Of a stretch of DNA of 64,000 bases, positions 25,538 through 35,226 are shown in pieces. Below the pieces are notes generated by a model. It did no database searches, was not told where the DNA came from, and worked only from the letters and a program-made list of their open reading frames with translations. A program made the position numbers and the translations under genes. This DNA is from JAFGIN01 sp050301235. Lineage in GTDB: Bacteria; Fibrobacterota; Chitinivibrionia; Chitinivibrionales; Chitinispirillaceae. Position 1 is the first letter of the stretch, and each line of letters begins with the position of its first letter. The stretch spans positions 33,537 through 97,536 of the forward strand of contig JBNKZD010000320.1 of the NCBI GenBank assembly GCA_050301235.1, read 5' to 3'.

Positions 25538-28021
25538 TTAGAAATCATAGCCTGCGGAGAAATAAAGCTGACCTTCAGAAGAAATTCCATAATTTTCATA
25601 CGTTCGTAACAGATGGCCATAAAACAACCGTAACGGTCCAACAAGAGTTTGATATGAAATTCCAACACCTATACCGATTGGTGAGTTATTCATTATCACT
25701 TTTGCAATCTGGTGGGTATCATACTGTCGTGAATCCCAGACCATACCCATATCAGATAAAAGATGAATATAAATGTTCTTTTTCAGTGAAAGTCGATAAT
25801 CAAGATGGGCCAGAATCATGCAATCACCCGACACTGCTCTTGGTTTAAGACCTATAAATGGAATATAATTGTAAACACTTGTGTTTTGGTAACGTTCTGT
25901 TGGAATTACACCACCTAAATACACGCGTTCTACTTCAGGAAGATCATCGCTGGCCCAGCAAAGCCGCAATTGCGGAAAAAATGTATGTTGTTTTTTCAGA
26001 GTGAGATATTTTCCTATACTGGATTGAATTTTAGTAAAAGTACCGTTCACTCCACGATTATTTATATCTGAAGTGATAAAAACCGTGTGCTCTAATCCCG
26101 ATGTAGGAAACAGTTCTTTATCAATCGTATCTATTGTCAGACGGAGCATAAGGCAGGGGAGCGTTCTGTTAAACATTATCCCAAGTGCATCCTTAACGGT
26201 ATTGAGGTCTGATTGCTGAATTTTATATCGTTCTAAACGGAAGCCGCCACTGAGTTGGATAGATTTTCCAAGTAGCGTTCCCACAGAGGTAGATAATCCT
26301 GTTTTTCTCAAAATCCGTTCACTGATTCTGATTGTATCGGGAATTGAATCAAAACCGCTTGGGTAGATCTCCCGCTGGTAGACACGCTCCTTTGAAATAT
26401 AAGCCTGAACATCAAGCATATTCGCAATATTTGTTGAGAACAGGTGATTGCCCTGTAGTTCAAAAACATATCGTTCCCGTCTGAGACCGTACTGAAGATG
26501 TGTCGAAGCACAAATACCAAGGCCAAAAAGATTTTCATAAGCCGGTTCGATGTAACCTTCTCCAAGCAGGGATTCATCAAAACGTAACCCCATTCTGGTT
26601 CTCAGATATTTCTTTTCTTCAACAATAATTGTTATGGTTTGTGAACTATCAAACTGAATATTAACATTTTGAAAAAGACCAGTTGAATAAAGCGAATTAA
26701 GGCTTTTGGTCAGACATTTATATTCTAATGTATCGTTTACCGACAAACCGGAAGCTGTTGTGATAATACGTGCCGAAGTCCGTTCATTACCTTGAATCTG
26801 GATTTTTTTGATGACAGCTGGTTTAATTATTCTGTCCTGAATTCCGGTCGAATCAATTATTTTATAGACTTTTGAAAAGGTATATTTCTTATGTAGATCT
26901 ATAACTGAATTGTCTGGTACAGCAGATCTTGCATCATTGATTCCTGCCGGAGTAGTCTCTTTAGTGATTTGTCTGGAAAAAGACATCTTTGGACTGGTGT
27001 CGATTTGCGGTTCTGTTAAATGGAGTTCCTCAATTTTCTCTTTAATATTTTTGATGTGTCGTTCTGTTTCTGCGTAGGCAATTGTGACCATCGAGTCAAT
27101 TTTTCGAAAGTCAGTATTGGAAAATGATGATAGATCCGGGGACAGAAGTATGTCACTCTTATGCCTCTCGATCTCTTTCTGACGAGTAACACCAATTGCG
27201 ATAATCTGATCTACCAGCTTAACCGGGTTTTCCAGATCTTTTTTCTTCCACAGAGGTGAAGTAACATCTGAAACAATGATGAGACCGGCCCCTTCAGCAA
27301 TAGCCGTTTCAACAGGGATATTAGCGCTGATGCCTCCATCGATCAGTACCATTTCATTGTAGCTAACCGGTGCATAGGCTAATGGTACAGAGCATGATGC
27401 TCGAATTGCAGTAACCAGGTTACCTTTAGAAAAAACTACTTTTTGCCCGGAAAGCAGGTCTGTGGCAATTATTCGCAGAGGGATTGGCAGGTTATCAAAA
27501 TTCATTGATGCTTTATACTGGGGGAGTGCCAGCAGTGGTGTGAGCATGGTATAAAATGCTTGACCAAAGGATATTGAACTGGGTAATATCGGGGTCAGAT
27601 CATAATCGAAACGCAGTTCAAAAAGAGAGTGTTCACTGGATGCTTTTTGGTTAACAAATCGCTTTTTTCTTGTTGATGAGTTGCTGTAAATCAGATCCCA
27701 GTCGTTATTTCGGGCCATTGAGAGTATGCTGTCTGGTGTATATCCTGATGCATACAATGCACCGATTATTGCTCCCATACTGGTTCCAACGATAAGGTCT
27801 GGTCTGACTCCGTTCTCTTCAAGCGCTTTAATGACACCAATCTGAGCGAGACCGCGAGCACCTCCTCCACTTAAAACCAAAGCTAATTTCTGACTGTGAA
27901 GGATCTCTGGTATTCTTAGCGTATCTGCAGCACCTGGGATTGATAGCAATACGAAAACTGCCACTACACTTAAAAAGTGCAATATACCCCGGGAATCACC
28001 ATGTTTCGCCGTTCTGTTCAA
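25538..28021 (-). CDS. PlpD-like patatin phospholipase fused to POTRA and surface-antigen barrel
   Basis: 827 residues. Signal peptide (about 17-32), then a patatin domain: the oxyanion loop SGGGARGLAQIG, nucleophile GTSMG (Ser81) and catalytic Asp in LIDGGISANIP near 227. A POTRA-like domain follows at about 400-475 (IQIQGNERTSARIITTASGLSVND), and a 16-strand Omp85-type barrel occupies the last 350 residues, ending in Phe as outer-membrane barrels do. This is the architecture of type Vd secreted lipases such as PlpD of Pseudomonas. It is probably exported to the outer membrane, with the lipase presented outside or in the periplasm. Stand-alone minus-strand gene, divergent from the next. Confidence 0.88.
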   Translation of the reverse strand: MNRTAKHGDSRGILHFLSVVAVFVLLSIPGAADTLRIPEILHSQKLALVLSGGGARGLAQIGVIKALEENGVRPDLIVGTSMGAIIGALYASGYTPDSILSMARNNDWDLIYSNSSTRKKRFVNQKASSEHSLFELRFDYDLTPILPSSISFGQAFYTMLTPLLALPQYKASMNFDNLPIPLRIIATDLLSGQKVVFSKGNLVTAIRASCSVPLAYAPVSYNEMVLIDGGISANIPVETAIAEGAGLIIVSDVTSPLWKKKDLENPVKLVDQIIAIGVTRQKEIERHKSDILLSPDLSSFSNTDFRKIDSMVTIAYAETERHIKNIKEKIEELHLTEPQIDTSPKMSFSRQITKETTPAGINDARSAVPDNSVIDLHKKYTFSKVYKIIDSTGIQDRIIKPAVIKKIQIQGNERTSARIITTASGLSVNDTLEYKCLTKSLNSLYSTGLFQNVNIQFDSSQTITIIVEEKKYLRTRMGLRFDESLLGEGYIEPAYENLFGLGICASTHLQYGLRRERYVFELQGNHLFSTNIANMLDVQAYISKERVYQREIYPSGFDSIPDTIRISERILRKTGLSTSVGTLLGKSIQLSGGFRLERYKIQQSDLNTVKDALGIMFNRTLPCLMLRLTIDTIDKELFPTSGLEHTVFITSDINNRGVNGTFTKIQSSIGKYLTLKKQHTFFPQLRLCWASDDLPEVERVYLGGVIPTERYQNTSVYNYIPFIGLKPRAVSGDCMILAHLDYRLSLKKNIYIHLLSDMGMVWDSRQYDTHQIAKVIMNNSPIGIGVGISYQTLVGPLRLFYGHLLRTYENYGISSEGQLYFSAGYDF

Positions 28022-28151
28022 CGTGGAAACCTATGAGGTTAGCGATTAAAATTCTTATAAATTTGAATTGAACAATTTTAAAATACTTTTCGCCTCTGAA
28101 GGTTGTCACGGACTTGAACTTAATCAGTTATCTTACATATTTTTAACCTGA

Positions 28152-29165
28152 ATGGAGTTAAGAGTAGTGTTTGCAGAAATTTTTCATCGTGTAATTAAAA
28201 TATTGATCCTGTTCGCTGGATTTTGCTGTATTTGTATAGAAGCTGAAGCAGCTTATCTGGATGAGACTGTATCGCAGAACAATATATTGTTTAATAACAC
28301 AGCCGCTCAACTGGATTCGGGGAATACTATTACGCGGGGATATTTCAACTTCGGGCATCAATTAGGGTACATGTATGCAAAATTTGACAGCGCTTATTTC
28401 AATCCAGAAGGAAGTTTTTCATTTTTAACCGGCTTTGTCGCTTATTACACACCCGACATGCCGCTTGTACAAAATCCTGAATGGAAAAAACGCACAATTC
28501 TTATGATTCCGCTTGGGATAGAATACACTCCATGCAAAGTGTTGTCGCTTCAATTTGACATTACCGATCTTTTTATTGAATTTCCCTACAAAAATTATGA
28601 GAATATGGGGGGAAAATCTCCTCGTGTCAGAACAAAAATTTTATTACTCAGGGAGAGAAAAATTGCCCCTGCAATCGCCCTTACTCTGGGCGTTAAATGG
28701 TCAAGTGCGAAACCCTATACGATGTGGCACGGAAAGCATAACTACTATGAAAGCAATGGGTTAGCTGGTGCGGGAACCGGAGTTGCCGATTATACCATTC
28801 TTTTTACACTTTCAAAAAGAATTTTTCCCGAATTGACAGTCCACAGCCGTATCGGATTGATTCCGGTCGGGAGTCCTATGGGTATAGGTCGTCAAGCAGA
28901 CGAAATCCCCTATGGCCTTTCGGTTGAATATGCAACACTAAGATGGTTGAACGTAAAAGCTGAGATTGCAGGGATGTACAACGGATTGCCGGCAACACAC
29001 CTTGCTCATTATTCTGTGTTCAGACTTCTTTTGAATGCTCAAATAAAAAACAGCTCCTTTTCACTCAACCTCGAAAAAGGGTTGACATCCTGTTCAGATC
29101 AATGGGTTGCGGGAGTGTACTGGGGAATTGTTCACACAAAAAAAACTTCCGGTATAAACAGGTGA
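28152..29165 (+). CDS. Predicted outer-membrane protein, unknown
   Basis: 337 residues with an N-terminal signal region (VIKILILFAGFCCICIEAEA). Beta-rich, with alternating hydrophobic strands and many aromatic residues (LQFDITDLFIEFPYKNY; AIALTLGVKWSSAKPYTMW), as in outer-membrane barrels. No family was recognised. A GTG at 28167 preceded by GGAG (28153-28156) is an alternative start. The stop TGA (29163-29165) lies in the probable ribosome site AGGTGAT of the next gene, so the two are coupled. Confidence 0.6.
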   Translation: MELRVVFAEIFHRVIKILILFAGFCCICIEAEAAYLDETVSQNNILFNNTAAQLDSGNTITRGYFNFGHQLGYMYAKFDSAYFNPEGSFSFLTGFVAYYTPDMPLVQNPEWKKRTILMIPLGIEYTPCKVLSLQFDITDLFIEFPYKNYENMGGKSPRVRTKILLLRERKIAPAIALTLGVKWSSAKPYTMWHGKHNYYESNGLAGAGTGVADYTILFTLSKRIFPELTVHSRIGLIPVGSPMGIGRQADEIPYGLSVEYATLRWLNVKAEIAGMYNGLPATHLAHYSVFRLLLNAQIKNSSFSLNLEKGLTSCSDQWVAGVYWGIVHTKKTSGINR

Positions 29166-29172
29166 TAATGTT

Positions 29173-30819
29173 GTGTTTACTACTGCAAGAAGGATTTTTA
29201 GTCTGTCAAAAACAACTCTCCTGCTACTTCTTTTTCACTCATTAATCTATCCTGCCAGACATGTAACACTTCCAGCAGATGAGTTCGAGGCTGCTTCCAT
29301 GCTAGGGCATCATGAAATAGATTCCTCGTTATGGGAAATAATTGAGCCATTTTACCAGCAGCCAATCTCAGTACCATACGGGGAATCCGGTATTCTCATG
29401 CAGCTGTTTCCCGAACTTGGTCTGAATATTCCTGTAAGTGAAGAGTCACTTGCCCGTTACAGTCCCTGGGACCAAAAAATGATTACGCAGTTTTTCAAAG
29501 ATTATCCGGAATTGGTTTTTTACAAACCTATACTGGATTTTTCAATGCATGTTCCTGTCAAATCCGGTAGAGTATGCGTATCTGTTGATCGAAACGGTTC
29601 AACAGAACGTACTTCTCAGCGGTTACAGTTTTCCCTGGAACCGGTTAAATGGCTGACTGCGGATGGACGGGCTGAATTTACAGACTATTATGCACGATGG
29701 AAAAATCGCAAATTTACTATATTACCTCAAAAGTGGTTGTCGGTAACAATCGGGAACAATGCACCAATGGCTGACAAACACCGTATGGTGAGCGGCAGGT
29801 TTGGAAACCGCAATCCGGAGATAAATGATATTGCTGACAATTGGCTCTATGGAGAAAAAAGGGGTTGGAATACCATTATGATGAATGTTTCATCTGAAAA
29901 TGTTCTTGATGGATTGGTGGTTCAGCCGTTTTTGCATAAAAGATTATCAGAAAGTGTTGCAGGTATTTCATCAGCTATCTCTATAAACAAGTACATGGAG
30001 AGCGAATTTGATCTGATTGGTATGGACTTTAAGGAGGTTGCAGATACACTTTTTTATGGGGTCCTGTCCACTCGTATTAATTGTTCCGGCTGGAAGACCG
30101 AACTTACAGTTGCAACATCATTAAAGCACACTCCGACTGTTCCGGTCCGGCTTGATCTTGACTATATCAGGGAAACGGATGAATTTATGTTTGAATGCAT
30201 ATATTTTCCAGAGGGGTTCAGTGGGGTGGGAAGCAGAGCTCTGGTTGATCTCGCAGGGGAGAATGATATTCCCGATCAACTGACTGAAAATTACTTTTCT
30301 TATGACTTTACCTGGAAACATCAAATTGTTGATGATATCACTGTAAGGCCATCTCTGATAATGAAAATGTCAGATATGCATTTATGGTATCTTAACCCTG
30401 GATTGATTTTTTCGGTTGAAAAGGAGTTATACAGGTTGCTGTTTGGATATCAGCGGTTCGAACCTCTTTCGGCAGGATCGATCCGTACAAAAGACGACAT
30501 CAGTATCGACTGTTCTGTTCAACCTTCGAAAAGAGTAGATCTGCAGGTTGATCTGTGCACTCGTACTTTTGTTAACCACAGCTGGTACTTCTCATCATCA
30601 ATTGAACCAACATTGAAAATCCTTCCTGAAATGAAGATATCTCCGGGAATAGCATATAAAAAGTATAGCGACAGGTCAGGTAATCTTGCTCTGTTTTTAA
30701 CGAACACTTTATATTTGTTTAAATCAATTTATTCTGATGTGTCGATTGAAAAGTATATTTCATTCAAAAATAAAAAAGGACATTTATCAGCGCATGCGAA
30801 AATGTGGTTTGTATTTTAA
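29173..30819 (+). CDS. Large predicted outer-membrane barrel protein
   Basis: 548 residues from a GTG start, with AGGTGAT 6 nt upstream. Signal peptide with TTLLLLLFHSLIYPA (about 14-28). The first 120 residues are mixed (LPADEFEAASMLGHHEID..). From about residue 130 the sequence is almost all predicted beta strand, ending FVF, as expected of an outer-membrane barrel. The overall form resembles the barrel half of HHH-containing ComEA-like proteins of Bacteroidota, but no clear HHH motif was seen. It overlaps the ComEC-like gene by 26 nt, which suggests a shared job. Confidence 0.58.
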   Translation: MFTTARRIFSLSKTTLLLLLFHSLIYPARHVTLPADEFEAASMLGHHEIDSSLWEIIEPFYQQPISVPYGESGILMQLFPELGLNIPVSEESLARYSPWDQKMITQFFKDYPELVFYKPILDFSMHVPVKSGRVCVSVDRNGSTERTSQRLQFSLEPVKWLTADGRAEFTDYYARWKNRKFTILPQKWLSVTIGNNAPMADKHRMVSGRFGNRNPEINDIADNWLYGEKRGWNTIMMNVSSENVLDGLVVQPFLHKRLSESVAGISSAISINKYMESEFDLIGMDFKEVADTLFYGVLSTRINCSGWKTELTVATSLKHTPTVPVRLDLDYIRETDEFMFECIYFPEGFSGVGSRALVDLAGENDIPDQLTENYFSYDFTWKHQIVDDITVRPSLIMKMSDMHLWYLNPGLIFSVEKELYRLLFGYQRFEPLSAGSIRTKDDISIDCSVQPSKRVDLQVDLCTRTFVNHSWYFSSSIEPTLKILPEMKISPGIAYKKYSDRSGNLALFLTNTLYLFKSIYSDVSIEKYISFKNKKGHLSAHAKMWFVF

Positions 30820-31645
30820 GCTTACTGGCTTGATATTACTTTTGCACCTTATTTTCTGTAATCCTGTTCCAGATGAAATTAAGGAGTTTCGGTTCAGCGT
30901 GATAAATGTTGGACAGGGATTATCGCAAATTGGTGAATATCAGGGAAATGCTGTTGTGTGGGATATGGGTACGGAATATGGTGCTGAGGAATGGATGAAG
31001 GTGTATAAGAAAGCCGGAATGCCATATATTAATGAAATAGTCCTGTCTCATGGCGATCTTGATCACACTGGAGGACTTCGTACGATTACTCCTGATATCA
31101 ATTGGTCTGGAATGATTTGTCTTAATTATTATGAAGATACATCAGTTGTTAAAAATAGATGTTCCGGGTGGACCAAGCCAATCTATTTCAGGAGGCTCAT
31201 TCAGGATGATACCTTATTGTTAGGTGAGGACGTAAAAATCCACTGTTTATGGCCTCCGGAACAGGTGGTTAAAACGGGAGAACTGTTTGAACCGAATAAA
31301 GTTTCACTTGTATTTCAGGTCAGTCACGGTTCATCAACCGCACTCATTACTTCTGATATAGATTCTTCAGCCTGTGAGGAGATCTTTTCCCGATATGGAG
31401 CTAAAATTAAGTCAGATATATTTGTAGTTCCACATCACGGAAGTATATATTCATATAATTATAGTTTTTTTAGCTCGGTTCGACCAAATTGTGCAATAGT
31501 ATCTTATGGCCAGAATAATTACGGACATCCATCCCCACAGGTAATATCATTGCTATTTTCTATGAATTGTCGTGTGGAATTTACGGCCGAAGGTGGTTCG
31601 TTTTTATTTAACAGTAATGGCTTTTACTGGACACAATCCTGGTAA
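30794..31645 (+). CDS. ComEC-like metallo-beta-lactamase-fold lipoprotein
   Basis: 283 residues from the ATG at 30794; an earlier in-frame start (30737) would add basic residues before the signal. LILLLHLIFC is a lipoprotein signal with the lipobox Cys near 21. The MBL fold matches the soluble C-terminal domain of ComEC/Rec2: SVINVGQG, LSHGDLDHTGGL (HxDxDH), TALITSDIDSSACEEI, FVVPHHGS, and AIVSYGQNNYGHPSPQVI. ComEC's channel and OB domain are absent. ComEC MBL domains are thought to act on the non-transforming DNA strand; here the substrate is open. Tight linkage to a barrel protein is notable. Confidence 0.83.
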   Translation: MRKCGLYFKLTGLILLLHLIFCNPVPDEIKEFRFSVINVGQGLSQIGEYQGNAVVWDMGTEYGAEEWMKVYKKAGMPYINEIVLSHGDLDHTGGLRTITPDINWSGMICLNYYEDTSVVKNRCSGWTKPIYFRRLIQDDTLLLGEDVKIHCLWPPEQVVKTGELFEPNKVSLVFQVSHGSSTALITSDIDSSACEEIFSRYGAKIKSDIFVVPHHGSIYSYNYSFFSSVRPNCAIVSYGQNNYGHPSPQVISLLFSMNCRVEFTAEGGSFLFNSNGFYWTQSW

Positions 31646-31715
31646 CACTGGCATTCGTTTGAAAATTATGGTATTTTATCAATTTACATCAAGGTGGAAA
31701 GTGCGGGTAGTAACA

Positions 31716-33023
31716 ATGGTAAGAGTCGGGGTTGGTTTTCTCATCGTAATCATGACAGGAACAGCTTTTTCTGATATTGCGGTTACAAGTAAAGCTCGTA
31801 AGTCATTACAGATCACCGTTTACCGTGATTTTGGCATAGTACAGGATATACGCAATGTCAGTTTGTTAAAAGGGTCGAACCGTATCCGGTTTGAAGAAGT
31901 TGCCACAGGCATTCAGGAATCTTCAGCTGAAATTTCCTGGACTGGTCCTGAGAAATTAACAGTTTTAGGTCAAGCCTACGAATTTGACCTGATTAGTCCC
32001 ACCAAATTGATGGAAAAATTTGTTGGTAAGGAACTGGAAATTGTTCCATCTAATTCGAAAGACTCTTTACCAAGAACCGCAGAGCTTCTCAGTATTAATG
32101 GTCAGGAACCAGTTTTTCGATTGGGCACTCAGATAACATTTGGGCAGGTTGGAAGGATACTTTTTCCCTATGTCCCTGATAACCTGTATACAAAACCGAC
32201 CCTGATCTGGGATGTCGAGTCGCAGGAACGCCAGGACATAGAGGTAACCACTGAGTATACGACCGAAGGTATTGCCTGGAAAGCATTGTATTCAATGGAT
32301 TTAAATACTAAAGACAGTACTGCGCAGTTCAGTGGTTCGATTCTTCTCGATAATAATTCGGGTGTTAATTGTAAGGATGCTTTCATCACTTTTGTGACCG
32401 GAAATGTGCATAGAATAAAGAGAGAGGATGAAATAGCTGATTGCAGTGGGAAAAAATATGGTGATTTTTATTTTTATACAATAAACCGCCCGGTAACAGT
32501 ACCTGATAATCAGCAAAAACAACTTGAATGGATTCCAGATACAAAGATAAAATTTCAACCGCGGATTACAGTTGCTTTTGCTGATACAGAATCTGTTTCC
32601 TCGGGAGCGGTGTGGAGTTCCGCCCATGTTGAGAATTCGCAAGCGAACTCGCTGGGACTACCATTTCCGGGTGGGGTTGTGAAAGTCGCTAAGAGAGATT
32701 CACAAGGTAAAAAGTGGTTTATCGGTGATGATTATATGGAAGATGTAAAAACGAACTCCTCATTTGATATCAATATCAATACAATATCAGATGTTTCAGC
32801 TGTTCGAAAAAAAGTTGTAGAGCAGGCTAAGGGTATTAATTATACAATAGAAGTAAGAAACCGTAAAAACAAGAGTTATCAGGTGAAGGTCAGGGATTAT
32901 TCCTGTTCAGGAAAGACTATTTCATCAAATAATAAATATTCGATTAAAAATGCTTATATTGAATGGGATGTGGGGCTGGAACCGAACGGAACTGCGAAAA
33001 TTCAGTATAGTATCATGAAATAA
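31716..33023 (+). CDS. DUF4139 domain secreted protein
   Basis: About 435 residues. The signal peptide VGVGFLIVIMTGTAFS fixes the start region: ATG at 31716, or GTG at 31701 just after AAGGTGG; a start at 31572 would lie inside the MBL gene and hide the signal. The body matches the DUF4139 type: QITVYRDFGIVQDIRNVSLLKGSNRIRF early on, a central ITTEYTTEGIAWKALYSMDL-like motif (EVTTEYTTEGIAWKALY), and repeated beta strands ending NGTAKIQYSI. These proteins are mostly extracytoplasmic with unknown function. Confidence 0.78.
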   Translation: MVRVGVGFLIVIMTGTAFSDIAVTSKARKSLQITVYRDFGIVQDIRNVSLLKGSNRIRFEEVATGIQESSAEISWTGPEKLTVLGQAYEFDLISPTKLMEKFVGKELEIVPSNSKDSLPRTAELLSINGQEPVFRLGTQITFGQVGRILFPYVPDNLYTKPTLIWDVESQERQDIEVTTEYTTEGIAWKALYSMDLNTKDSTAQFSGSILLDNNSGVNCKDAFITFVTGNVHRIKREDEIADCSGKKYGDFYFYTINRPVTVPDNQQKQLEWIPDTKIKFQPRITVAFADTESVSSGAVWSSAHVENSQANSLGLPFPGGVVKVAKRDSQGKKWFIGDDYMEDVKTNSSFDININTISDVSAVRKKVVEQAKGINYTIEVRNRKNKSYQVKVRDYSCSGKTISSNNKYSIKNAYIEWDVGLEPNGTAKIQYSIMK

Positions 33024-33040
33024 AACGAAATCAGATCAAC

Positions 33041-35116
33041 ATGAGTTTTGAAACACAAAAAAATTTTCTTGGTAGAACACAGACAATCAAAATGGCTGAG
33101 ATCCAGTCGGAAAAGTGGTTGTCATGGGTAAGAATATTTTTTGCAGCTTTTTATTCTTTCATCGCTGTTTTTGGAATACTGCTTGGACAGACCTCAGTCA
33201 CTGCATTTCTGATTCAGGTGAGCGCTGTACTGGGACTTATAGCGTACAGCAGTTATTACCTTTATAATCACAATATAAAATCAATGCAGGGAACATTTCT
33301 TTATATTTTGATTTTTCTGGATGTTACTGTTATCACCTTAATAATCTGGTCTTATTTTGTAAATAACAGAGAACCTTATTTTATTACTAGCGCTGTATAT
33401 GGCGCCTATTTTATAGCAATAATTTTCACTGCTCTTCATCACAAAACAAGTCTTTCTTTATATTGTGGTGTCTTATCGGTTGTCGGCTATTCTCTCCTGT
33501 ATTTGATTTTCATGCGGGACCAGACATTGCCTTCAGGAATGATCAACGATTACATTTTGAGGGTGTTCATTCTGATGGCGGTTGCAGGATTGGGAAGCAT
33601 TGTATCCAGAAATAATTCACGTACAATTCAGCAGGTTATTTCATCAGAGATACGCTATCATAATCTTGTTCACCGGCTCTCGGAAATGCTATTTACATTA
33701 GATTCGCACGGTAATTTTCTATGGTCCAATATGGCTAGTCATACGATCCTTGGGGTTCCTGCGAAAGTTCTTACCGGAAGAAGTCTGAAAAGTTTCCTGG
33801 TGAATCCTGAACTGCTCAGATTTGATAAGAACGGTATAAAAGGCACCTTTGAAATATACGATTTCACCGGGAACAGGAAATTTGTTGACTGTGTGATTCA
33901 GTCGGTTGAAGATGCCGGAGGTAGTGCTGCATTTGAAGGGTTTATCTCCGATGTAACCGATAGAGAGCTTGCGATTTCACAGCGTGAAGAGATGGTCAAT
34001 CGATTGTTCCAATATCAGAAAATGGAGTCTCTTGGAACGCTTGCAAGCGGAATGGCACACGATTTTAACAATATTCTGCAAACCGTTAATGATACGATCA
34101 GCATGATACAAAGAGAGTCTGAAGAGGAGACGACCAAAAAACGGGTCAAACTTATCAAGGAGACTATGGCTGATGCACAGTTCCTGATTTCTGAACTTTT
34201 TGCTCTGGGGCGCAAGAAACCGCTTGATTACCGAACCGTAAATTTAACAGAATTTCTCGAAACAATAACACCGCAGTTTAACACCTTTTTAGGCCCGAAT
34301 TTTTCGTTTATTCTTGAAGTGGCCGAAGCACCGATCTGGGTGCAGGCTGATCCAGATTACTTGAAGCGTGTTTTTCAAAATCTTATTGGTAACTCCCGTG
34401 ATGCAATGCCTGAGGGAGGAGCTATAACCATTTCCGCAACTTCTTCTACTGAGGATTCCAAAAATAACATAGTTATTATCAGAGTAAGCGATACAGGTAC
34501 AGGGATTCCACAGGAACTAACAGAAAAGATTTTTGATCCTTTCTTTACAACAAAAAAACCGGGAAAAGGAACCGGTCTCGGCCTTGCTCTTGTCAGGAGA
34601 ATCGTTTTACTTCACAACGGCTCTATTATAGTCGAAAAAACCGGGTATGAGGGAACTACGTTCAGGATAGAACTTCCTTTAAGTGAACATGAAAATGTCG
34701 AGAGTGATACTAAAGCAATGCTGATGAGCAGAATTTATACATCGGTGATGCTGCTTGATGATGATCCAAAAATCAGGGAAGTACTGAAGATTTTCCTCAA
34801 AGAATTTAAATATTCGGTTATTGAAGCATCCAATAGTGAGGAATCGATTCAAAGGCTTAAAGCTAACCTTGATGCTGTAACGATTCTTATCATGGACTGG
34901 AAAATCGGTAATGAAAACCCGCATTCTATTATTAATAATCTAAGAACCATTAAAAATGATCTTGTGGTCATCGTTGTTTCCGGGTATTCACCTCAACAAT
35001 CAAGTATCGAAAAAATGCGGATTCAGCGATGGTTTACAAAACCGTACGATAAAAACCGGCTTGATATCGAGATACAGAAAATTCTTCACAAAATGCAGAC
35101 TTCAGGTATGGCATAG
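33041..35116 (+). CDS. Membrane hybrid histidine kinase (PAS, HisKA, HATPase, receiver)
   Basis: 691 residues. About six transmembrane helices (30-190), then a PAS domain (about 205-310), HisKA with LASGMAHDFNNILQ (His near 341), and HATPase with NLIGNSRDAMPEGG (N box), DTGTGIP (G1), FDPFFTTK (F) and GKGTGLGLALV (G2). A receiver domain fills about 565-685, with LDDDP, a phosphoacceptor Asp in IMDWKIG and Lys in FTKPYD. A REC after the kinase, with no Hpt, suggests auto-modulation or phosphate relay to another protein. No DNA-binding response regulator is adjacent, so the output is unknown. Confidence 0.9.
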   Translation: MSFETQKNFLGRTQTIKMAEIQSEKWLSWVRIFFAAFYSFIAVFGILLGQTSVTAFLIQVSAVLGLIAYSSYYLYNHNIKSMQGTFLYILIFLDVTVITLIIWSYFVNNREPYFITSAVYGAYFIAIIFTALHHKTSLSLYCGVLSVVGYSLLYLIFMRDQTLPSGMINDYILRVFILMAVAGLGSIVSRNNSRTIQQVISSEIRYHNLVHRLSEMLFTLDSHGNFLWSNMASHTILGVPAKVLTGRSLKSFLVNPELLRFDKNGIKGTFEIYDFTGNRKFVDCVIQSVEDAGGSAAFEGFISDVTDRELAISQREEMVNRLFQYQKMESLGTLASGMAHDFNNILQTVNDTISMIQRESEEETTKKRVKLIKETMADAQFLISELFALGRKKPLDYRTVNLTEFLETITPQFNTFLGPNFSFILEVAEAPIWVQADPDYLKRVFQNLIGNSRDAMPEGGAITISATSSTEDSKNNIVIIRVSDTGTGIPQELTEKIFDPFFTTKKPGKGTGLGLALVRRIVLLHNGSIIVEKTGYEGTTFRIELPLSEHENVESDTKAMLMSRIYTSVMLLDDDPKIREVLKIFLKEFKYSVIEASNSEESIQRLKANLDAVTILIMDWKIGNENPHSIINNLRTIKNDLVVIVVSGYSPQQSSIEKMRIQRWFTKPYDKNRLDIEIQKILHKMQTSGMA

Positions 35117-35226
35117 ACTTGTCTCATTAATATCAACATCCGTTTGATACACGGTTATATCAAAGTGCATATGCTGAATAATGTTTGAAAATAACTATAG
35201 CAATTTATATAAAATATGGAGTTCGT

